In this document: positions 55,739 through 64,000 of the stretch, piece after piece
How positions within the stretch are numbered: position 1 is the stretch's first letter
How the letters are laid out: the number at the start of each line of letters is the position of its first letter
Assembly (NCBI GenBank): GCA_002917075.1
Contig: NTMA01000046.1
Location: 186,001 to 250,000 of the forward strand
Source: Hawksworthiomyces lignivorus
Lineage: Eukaryota > Ascomycota > Sordariomycetes > Ophiostomatales > Ophiostomataceae
Reading direction: 5' to 3'
DNA: 64,000 nucleotides
Program-made: the position numbers and the translations under genes
The notes under the pieces: model-generated
What the model was told of the DNA's origin: nothing
Seen by the model: only the letters and a program-made list of their open reading frames with translations
The model's database searches: none

Positions 55739-57369
55739 ATGGCGCCGGGGACCGTTAATACCATCCCTCGTACGTGGTCCCTCCGCGACAGCCGGATATC
55801 CCGCTTACTTCTCAAAAATTGCGCTTCCTAACCTCTAGTCTTTTTTGCATTACAGCATGGGTGATCCAGCGGCCACCGCAGTCTCTTCTCCCGCAGCACA
55901 ACCATGCACCCTCGGACCCGCGCCACGGACGGGGCGCCTCGGACAGCTCCAGGGACGAGCCGGACTACGACGATGACGAGAGTAACGAGAAGGCCTACGG
56001 CAGTGCGGACGGCGGCAGCAGCAAGGCGGTAAACGGAGCTGCGGCAGCAGCAGCAGCAGCAGCGAAAGAGAGGGGCCCGGAGAGGAAGCTCAGCCAGCGG
56101 CTGCACACCCTCTTTCGGCAAAAGGAAGGCCGGAAGTGGGACCACCTGCGGTCCTCGGAGCCCGTGATCGTGTCGCAGTTTCGCGTCGTCAGCGGGACGA
56201 CGACGTCGTCGTCTGCCGCGCGGGAAGACGCCTACCAGGATGGGAGGAATAGGAGGAGGAGGAGGCCCGACGAAGAGGAAGGAGGCGGCGCAGGCGGAGG
56301 AGCAGGAGCAGGGGCTGGGGCAGGAGCAAGAGCAAGAGCAGGGAGACTCGAACGGATAATGAGCGAGGAGGCGGCATCCTCCTCTGTCTCGCCGACCGCC
56401 CTCTCCCGCCATCCCTCGCCGGCCGACGCAACCGGCGCTGTCGGCCCAGCAGCAGCAGCTTCCTCCTCGTCGTTGACGGCGACGGCGGTGGCGGCAGCGG
56501 CGGCGAAGTCGGAAGCCGCCGCCACGGCCCGGCACCCCTGGTGGTACAACCCGGAGACGCAGTGGCGGTCGTTTATCGAGTCCTCGCGCTACCCGCACAT
56601 GCCCAACGAGAAGTCGGAGATCATCGACGACGCGGCGTTTGACAGCCTGAACCCGGACTTTGGCTACCACCACCGCCACCTGCCGCCCGGCAGCGGCAAC
56701 GGCGGCCCGTCGTTCCCGCTGATGCCGAAGCCCGGCGAGGGCGTGCATCACATCTTTGTGTACCGCGACAGCCGCGGCCGGTACCGGCCCAAGTACCTGG
56801 CCGACAAGGCTTTTTACAAGCACGTCTGGTACGTCCTGCTGCACCACCCGCTGGGCCCGCTGGCCTGCCGCCTGACGGTGCTGTCGACGTCCATCGTCGC
56901 GCTGGTGCTGGCCGCCACCATCTTCCGGCGCGAGCAGCTCTGGTCCGTGGGCAGCCTGGGCACGGCCGCTACTAGTGATGGCGGCGCCGACGCCCTCACC
57001 GGCGTCGGCAGCCCCATGTGGCTGGCCGACCGGCGCCAGGAGCGCACGCAGATCATCGTGGCCATCGTCGTCGACGTCGTCGCCGTGCCCTACATCGGCT
57101 ACATCACCGTCGACGACTACACGGGCAAGCCGCTGGGCCTGCGCCCCACGTCGCAGCGCATCCGCCTGCTGCTGTCGGACCTCTTCTTCATCATCTTCAA
57201 GTCCGCCAGCACCGCCCTCGGCTTCGAGGCCATGATCTACTTCACCTCCGGCGGCAGCCAGGGCCTGCTGCGCGCCCTCGGCGCCTTTGAGCTCATCGGC
57301 CTCATCTCGTGGGCGCTGACCCTCACCATCAACGTGTTCCGCGAGATCGAGCGCCTGGGCGGCAAGTGA
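55739..57369 (+). CDS. SRF1-like membrane protein (regulator of phospholipase D family)
   Basis: Coding sequence is join(55739..55769,55856..57369), 514 residues. Exon 1 encodes only ten codons (MAPGTVNTIP); the 86-bp intron has a GTACGT donor, TCCTAAC branch and ATTACAG acceptor. The first ~270 residues are disordered: acidic, Ala-rich and Gly/Arg-rich tracts. A conserved block follows, HPWWYNPETQWRSFIESSRY, and then about four membrane helices (residues ~360-510), for example CRLTVLSTSIVALVLAATIF and AFELIGLISWALTLTINVF. This arrangement resembles fungal proteins annotated as regulator of phospholipase D SRF1. The exact role is inferred from that resemblance only. The tiny first exon is required for an ATG in the correct frame. 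Confidence 0.72.
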
Positions 57370-59149
57370 GGGCCTCCCAGCGAGCCGGAGGGACAGGTCT
57401 GAAGTCGTCTTCTTTTTCGGAACAGAGAAGCTGCAGAAGAAGAGGAATGTTCTCCTCTTTCTCTCTCTCTCTTTCTCTCGCGTACTATCTCTCTCTCTCA
57501 GACACACCCCCTCTCTCTCTTTGGCCATTGCAAACGAAAGCATACTGGGCTGGGCTGGGGATAGACATCTATGCATATTTGCTTGTACATATACACATGT
57601 ACATTACAGTTTTTCTTTTTAGATACCCTCGTTTTACTGTGCAGGTTAGGAATCCACAGCATTAGAAAACATCTGCAAAGTACAGATCCTTTCGACGTAA
57701 TAGTATGTGTGCAGCTGCAGACTAGTGTGCTGTATCGCCGTGTTGTAGAAGCGATATTTGTCAGGCGCTATTTTTTTCAGAGCGAGGCCGACAGACGCGA
57801 AGCAGAACTCTCCACCGGAGGGTTTCCACCTTGTGTACATGACGAAGTGGGCAAACGGCGACAAGAAGAAACCTCGCTGACCACCCCGAAACGGTGTGCC
57901 GGGTAGGCTCCACAAAAATGGCACCCAGCGTGCTATCGTCAAAAGGAACTTGCCGCGTCCCCTACTCCGTCGGCTGAGGAAGAAATGAAATGTCCGCCTT
58001 TTGGATCTTCTCACCCTCTGTGTAGACGCCAGCAACCATGCTGGGTAGCCTGGGAGTCTGGGCACACAGTACTCTCAGGCTTATGGAAAAACACCGCACT
58101 TAGCTCTATTTATTTGGGGTAAGAAAAGAAACAGGTCGATTCTCTATAATACCCCAGATATTTAGTCAACGGATGTTAGTCCCAAAGAGGGAAAGGTACG
58201 ACCTGATCAGGGCACACAAGCCAAGGTTAGGGGGCCAAAGAGATCTCTTTTTGGGGGCAGTTTCCGAGGTCTGGGTCAAGGGCGTTAGCTGGTTTTAGGA
58301 CGGCGCTGTAGCATTCAGCGGCAGACGTCGCATGCATTTTGTATGTACTCCGTAGTCGTAGTCGTACTTTGCGGTTTGTGTGAGAAATATGAGAAACAGG
58401 CTGAGCTCAGCATGGGACGGGGAGCGGAAGCCAATCTCGCTCGCGTGTTGTTCTCGTATGCTTATATATTACTAGACAGGGTTGCACACGCTCACGCCCG
58501 CGCACATGCTAGATGCGATCTCATGTGCTCTAAGAAGCGGTCTCCGGCGAGTTGTTTCCCAGCAAGGAAAAGTAGAGAAGTAGGCTCGTTCCTACTTGTG
58601 CCGACCAGGGCTCTTCCTTCATGCATCTGGCACCGAAGCGAGCGTCTCGCATAGGGATTGAAAAAAAGAGGCATCTTGCTAACCAGCCGTGCAGGACAGC
58701 AGTGCAGGTTCGCTAATGCGTCTCACGCTGTCCAGCAGCAACGGTTTTCTTTCTCTCTCTCTCTCTCATTTTTTTTCCTTTTTGATGCAGCAAGGATCCT
58801 TCATTTTGTTACTCGTGTAGAGCCATGTACAAATACGGGAGTACCAGTATAAGTATAGATTTTCGGAGGCACGGAGTTTTCACTATTTGGCAGGCAGCGA
58901 AACGAAATAATAACACCAAATCACATGGAAATTTGTCGCCCGTAGCTTTTGCGAATTTGACGCTAATCAAAAAAGAGCGCCACATTCTCTCCTCTTTGGT
59001 CCAGTTTTGTGTGTCCGCCTGTGTCCGCCCCTCTCTCCGTCTCCTTCTCTTTCCTTCTTGCCTCGTCTCTTCTGCTCTTGCCCTGCTCTCCACCCCTCCA
59101 CTTCTCGCGTTCGCACCTGCCTTAGGAGACACCGTTCGAGGCCGCGAGT

Positions 59150-59186
<37 letters not shown>

Positions 59187-60317
59187 NNNNNNNNNNTCCC
59201 CTCCTTCCCCTTCTCCCCCAGGTAACTACGTCAAGTGCGAAAACTCCGTAACTCGAACTGGTGCCCGGTGGCTCCTGCAATAATTTCTTGCTCCGTAATA
59301 GTCTTTTTTTGTCGAGACCTCCAACTACCTAAAGAGACAAAGGTGACCCACCCCCAATCCATCCGTTTACTAGTAATACTGCTTAAACTCGCGCTGTTGA
59401 AGGTATCTATCTGGCTTCCTCTTTTCCTTTCCCTAACTTCATAGACCGCTCGCCGTCTTTGCCGCAACCCAATTTTTTTTAATATTCTTTTCTCCGTTGA
59501 CTTTTACGAACTGCCGCCGTAGACATACTGCTTCTCATCTATCGTTTTGCCATCCCTACGACTCCCTGACCAGCACAAGGTATCTCTCATCGACCTTCTT
59601 CTTTGGCCAGCGTTGAGCTTCTCCACTTCTTCATTCATCTTCTAGAAATCCCTCCTCGTTCCTATACCTTCTTCTACTCTCTCTCTCTCTTTCTTTCTCT
59701 GTCACTCGTCTGCCTTTGTCTTTACTTCTCCTTGTGCTCCTCCCGTCAGACACGTCGACGTCGAACCATCACGCGTCAGCGGTTGTCTACCAACATCTGC
59801 TGTAGCCTTCCTTGCAGTGCTGGTCTTCAACAAGTCTTGGGTTTCTGCCGGGCTACTATCACCAGTCTGGTTCGCTCGTGGTTGAAAGGGGTATGAAGAA
59901 TCGGAGTCGGATGCGCACTGGGACGAGAGACATAAAAAAGGAATATACGGGCAACAAATACCACGGCAATTTGCAAATTCTCCGACTTTTCTTGGCTCAG
60001 GTCTGGCACCAAAAGTGAAAAAGCAGTAAAATCAGTCATTTATTACGCCTCACACGGTCATCCGCCCTGTCGAGAACTTTCCCGCGCATGGCAATTTGAC
60101 CCCCCTCTGCACTCGGATTCTGGTCCTCATTTTTGGCACTCCGCGCGCTTCTTCTGCAAGGTGCATCGCTTCTTCTGGACCCTCGCGATCGCACACGAGC
60201 CGACATTCGCTTAGGTGTGGAGACAAGAGCAGCTGACTCTCAGCTTCTTCTTGCACCTTTTCCTTTTCAGAGCGACCTGTTCAAAGGAAGACAAACCTTC
60301 CCCCTAGTCTTCCCACC
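57370..60317. other. Intergenic region containing an assembly gap and long leader
   Basis: About 2.9 kb. Contains one TACTCCGTA element (58346-58354), a CT-rich stretch (57468-57520), the poly-C/N gap (59151-59196) and a pyrimidine-rich leader (about 59580-60300) for the regulator gene at 60318. Short open frames are unsupported. Confidence 0.6.
59151..59196. other. Poly-C run and sequencing gap
   Basis: 36 consecutive C (59151-59186) followed by ten N (59187-59196). The true length of the intervening sequence is unknown. Confidence 0.98.
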
Positions 60318-63300
60318 ATGGAGATCGACCCCATTCCGGACGACATTTCACTGTTGCAGCAAGCTACTGCATCCCCTTCTCAGGCCACGCTCACTGAAGC
60401 TGAAGCGGCCGCGTCCGCACAGCAGGCCGGGGCGGCCGGGGCGGCCGGGGCCAACCATTTGAGCTTTAGAAGGTAAGAAAATATACTCGCGCATATCTTC
60501 AGAGCCGTCGCAATACGGCAGCATCGGGCGCTGTAGGTAGCGTCGGGCTGGCTCGACTATAGTGCTTGTGCTGCGTCTTTCCTGGTGTGCGCAAGCGCTT
60601 CATTCTAGAGGTGGCCGCACTTTGGCCTTCCTAGCATGCTCCTAGCATGAGCCTAGCAGCTCGTTTGGGGACGACTATCGCATATGCAAACGGCTGTTTT
60701 ATGTGCGGCGCCACCCCGTCGCAGAAATCGTCGTTTGAGTCGCAGAAGCTCGATTCGCGATTTTGGTAGACATGAGAGGGGCTGCGCTGAGCAGGAGGAA
60801 GGTATCCACATGCAAGACGAATAACATGGCTAACATTACAACCCAAATAGACAACGAGCTTCGAGAGCCTGCGAGGTCAGTATCTCTTCCTTTTCCCCGT
60901 CTGTGTTTCTTGTATTTCTGGCCATTCATTTTGGACTGTCCACGCCCACGTTGTCTATTTATGACGTTGGAACTCCTTGGAGTGCCCGCAGTGGTGATTT
61001 GTCGATACCCACAAATATGCCGAGGCATCGCATCTGCGATCTCATCCTACCTCACACTCCTCATTCCTGAACTTTTTATTCGCCCACCCCTGCACCACCA
61101 CCACCTTGTGTTGTCTCCAGCATATCCGTTTGATATCTTATTGGTATTATATTGTATGCTATAGATAATCGAATGCTAACTGTTATATAAATAGACTTGC
61201 CATGCGAGAAAGGTACGAAATTACAGCAGGGCTCTCTTTCTTCACGGAGGGAGTTTCCCCAGCAGCCTTGGGGGTTTTTCTTCTTCTTCTATATTCTGTC
61301 CTTGTCAGCCGAGGCACCCCCATACGCATGCTCGCGTCTAGCTGTCCTGGTCGTATATAGTTGAAACTTGAGCCTTTCCCTTCCATATGCCACTCTAGTC
61401 TAGTTCCCGTTCCCTCTCCTTGCACTGCCTCGCCACCCCCCTCCTTTCTCGTGCCTCGGGAAAGTTAATGACGATGTTCTTGACACGGGCCAGTCACTTA
61501 CCATGTTGTACATTTAGGTTCGGTGCGATGCCGCCAGTCTTGGCGTGCCGTGCACCAACTGCGTGGCTTTCAATATCGAATGTCGCATCCCCACCCCCAA
61601 ACGAAAGAAGGCTACCCAGCAGACAGCTTCTTCCACTGCAGCCAGCGGATCAAAAGACTCGGACAGGTACGTCCTGCTGCTGTTGTTCTCTGCATTCATG
61701 TCACTCTCTTTACAGAGCTCATCGTCTAACATTGTGTACTCTAGCGAGCGAGGGGATGTTTCCGAAGAGAAGTCTCCTCGAGCAAGCAGTGCTGCCATGT
61801 CCACGACCTCTCAAGGAACGGCCTCAAACGCCAACTCCACCTTCTCTCGGCCTCCCGCAGTCTACCATACTGCTGAGGGCACGCCGTCCTCCGTAGTGAC
61901 TGAGCTGCAGGCAAGGAAGGAAGAGCTCGACAAGAGCACGTATGTCAACCTTCTCATGAAGCCCCGCTTTACCCGAGCCCCGATCACCGAGGCCGGCCGT
62001 GTTGCGTACCTCGGCGAGTCGTCCAATCTCACTCTCTTGGTTCACGACCAAGCTGGATCTACCGATGTCGTGCATTATCCGCTACCTGAGAACGTGCGCG
62101 GGTCGCGCGCTCGCCTGACGGAACTGGACGATGTCGAGATCGACATCTTGCACCGGCGTGGCGCATTCTTGCTGCCGCCTCGCGACCTGTGCGACGAGCT
62201 GATCGAGGCCTACTTCCGATGGGTGCATCCGATTGTGCCCGTCATTAACCGCACCCGCTTTATGCGCCAGTACCGAGACATCAACAACCCTCCCTCTCTC
62301 TTGCTGCTACAAGCCGTCCTGCTGGCAGGTTCGCGCGTGTGCAAGAATCCCAAGCTGATGGACGCCAACGGATCCACCACGCCGGCTGCTCTGACATTCT
62401 ACAAGCGGGCTAAAGCCCTGTATGACGCCAACTACGAGGATGACCGCGTCACCATTGTGCAGTCGCTCTTGCTGATGGGCTGGTACTGGGAAGGACCTGA
62501 GGACGTTACCAAGAATGTCTTCTACTGGAGTCGCGTTGCCACCATTGTGGCGCAGGGCTCTGGAATGCACCGCAGCGTTGAAGACTCGCAGCTGAGCGTT
62601 GCCGATAAGCGCCTCTGGAAGCGTATTTGGTGGACGCTTTTCACGCGCGACCGGTCTGTCGCCGTCGCGCTCGGCCGTCCCGTCCATATTAATCTCGAGG
62701 ATTCCGACGTCGAGATGCTTGTCGAGGAAGATTTCAACGAAGATGAACCGGACCAGCCAAGCGAGTATAATCCAGAGCCAGTTCATGTGCAGTTTTTCAT
62801 GCAGTATGTCAAGTTGTGTGAGATCATGGGCTTGGTCTTGTCTCAGCAGTACTCGGTAGCCTCCAAGGGCCGGCAGCGGAGTCCCATCGACCTGACCCAT
62901 AGTGACATGGCGCTGGCCGACTGGCTGCAAAACTGCCCGCGCATCGTGTGCTGGAATGCCCAAGGCCGCAACTTCTGGTCCGGCCTACTCTTTTCTAACT
63001 ACTACACCACCCTCTGCCTACTCCATCGCGCATACATGCCACCTGGGTCCGGCTCCCATCGATTCCACGACGAGAGCATGGCTTACCCATCGCGCAATAT
63101 CGCCTTCCAAGCCGCAGGACATATCACTTCCATCGTCGAGTACCTTGCAGTTTCTGAGCAGCTGCGGTATTGTCCAGCATTTATTGTCTACAGCCTCTTC
63201 TCTGCACTGATTATGCATGTGTATCAGATGCGGTCGCCTGTGCCGTCGATCCAGCAAGCCACTCAGGACAATCTTCGAACGTGCATGGCAGCTCTCAAGG

Positions 63301-64000
63301 AGGTTTCCAAGGTCTGGCTGGTTGGCAAGATGGTGTATACCCTCTTCGAGTCCATCCTGAGCAACAAGGTCTACGAAGAACGACTCCGGAAAGCAGGCGG
63401 TCAGCGCCATCGCAAGGTACAGCAGACATTGGGACAGCTAGAGCAACACGCTGCTCAGCAGCAGCAGCAGCAGCAGCAGCAGCCTCTTCCCGACTTTTCG
63501 AAACGCAAATATGATGAAATGGCCATCGACTTCAGTGTCAACACTCCTCAGCCGCAGGAATCCTACGAGCGCTCGCGGCCACAAACACCGAGCATGGTCA
63601 ACGCCAAGCTCGAATCGGGCGGACCGGCTTCGTCAATGGCCCCGCCAGCGACTACGAGACAGCCAACTGACACGTTCATGGGCAGCACCGGCGGCCCAGG
63701 TGGTATGAACGGCTCAACATCGCGTCCCCAGACGCGACCCCATACGCCGTTCAACCAGCCATTCTCCCTGCCGACTACCCCGCCTGATCTTTACCTCGTG
63801 ACGCGGAACTCACCGATGTTGTCGCAATCTGTCTTTGAGAACTTCCAGCCAGACCAGCTGTTCCCGGACGGCACAGGATTCTCAACCATGTTCCCCACGA
63901 CCATTTCGCCCGCTGTTGTCAACCAGAACGTCGATCCTACTCTGATGACTTCGGCACAGCAGCAGCAACAGCAGCAGCAACCTAACCAGAGTCCGTTCAG
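60318..64000 (+). CDS. CTF1-alpha/FarA-type Zn2Cys6 transcription factor, 3' end beyond window
   Basis: Regulator type that activates fatty-acid catabolism and cutinase genes. Exons are 60318..60472, 60851..60875, 61195..61212, 61518..61666 and 61745..>64000, with introns of 378, 319, 305 and 78 bp. Exons 2 and 3 are only 25 and 18 nt. Spliced, they give a perfect zinc cluster C59-x2-C62-x6-C69-x8-C78-x2-C81-x6-C88 (RACETCHARKVRCDAASLG). The fungal-specific middle-homology domain starts near ELIEAYFRWVHPIVPVINRT and continues through LLMGWYWEGPEDVTKNVFYW and IWWTLFTRDRSVAVALGRP. Poly-Gln tracts lie at 63455-63482 and 63958-63981. The frame is open to the window end, so the C-terminus is missing. 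All splice junctions except the third acceptor have clear CTAAC-type branches. Confidence 0.86.
60851..60875 (+). other. 25-nt micro-exon of the FarA-type gene
   Basis: Encodes the QRASRACE part of the zinc cluster, including the first cysteine. It is flanked by CCCAAATAG before and GTCAGT after. Its phase (1 + 24 nt) fits exon 1 exactly. Confidence 0.82.
61195..61212 (+). other. 18-nt micro-exon of the FarA-type gene
   Basis: Encodes exactly TCHARK with the second cysteine. It is preceded by CTAACTGTTATATAAATAG (branch point and acceptor) and followed by GTACGA. Without it the zinc cluster would lack one ligand. Confidence 0.82.
63455..63482 (+). repeat. CAG repeat (polyglutamine)
   Basis: Nine consecutive CAG codons in the FarA-type gene (AAQQQQQQQQQP). 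A second CAG/CAA-rich tract lies at 63958-63981. Both are length-variable microsatellite types. Confidence 0.85.

Overview
The window is nuclear DNA of a filamentous ascomycete, most likely a sordariomycete of the order Hypocreales. Support for this: short spliceosomal introns (about 65-140 bp) with GT...AG ends and CTAAC/CTGAC branch points, GC-rich coding sequence with AT-richer spacers, a dispersed 5S rRNA gene, Zn2Cys6 and GATA regulators, HET and Ses-type incompatibility genes, and a QutR-type AROM-derived repressor. A C36 homopolymer followed by ten Ns (59151-59196) shows it is a draft assembly.

Left part (1-12.7 kb): the 5' part of the TFIIF large subunit gene (minus, cut by the window edge), a 1149-residue Cid1/Trf4-type nucleotidyltransferase with a very long insert, a MATE-type transporter gene broken by one in-frame stop, and a two-exon conserved gene of unknown function.

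Incompatibility island (15-23 kb): two small convergent genes, an alpha/beta hydrolase (SesB type, 15281-16384, plus) and a SesA-domain protein (18430-19107, minus). Both end in the same sigma-type amyloid motif. This is the effector side of a fungal NLR/amyloid programmed-cell-death circuit, but no NACHT/STAND receptor lies between or beside them. I consider this the most interesting system in the window.

Middle (23-34 kb): mitochondrial D-lactate dehydrogenase, the quinate repressor homologue QutR divergent from a short four-exon Zn2Cys6 regulator, a RidA-like protein, and a YeeE/YedE (thiosulfate importer-like) membrane protein.

Right part (36.9-64 kb): a complete 5S rRNA gene with a TATA element near -29, a HET-domain protein whose HET domain is broken by an A10 run, a Dal5-type MFS transporter, a YogA-like zinc-type oxidoreductase, KRR1, an AreB/ASD-4 GATA factor with optional upstream exons, a mitochondrial K+/H+ exchange-related protein, an SRF1-like membrane protein, and the 5' part of a CTF1-alpha/FarA-type regulator whose zinc cluster is assembled through exons of 25 and 18 nt. 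There are no operons. The island genes and the HET gene share a plausible theme of self/non-self recognition; the other genes are ordinary metabolic or housekeeping neighbours. A nonamer, TACTCCGTA, recurs in the spacers.
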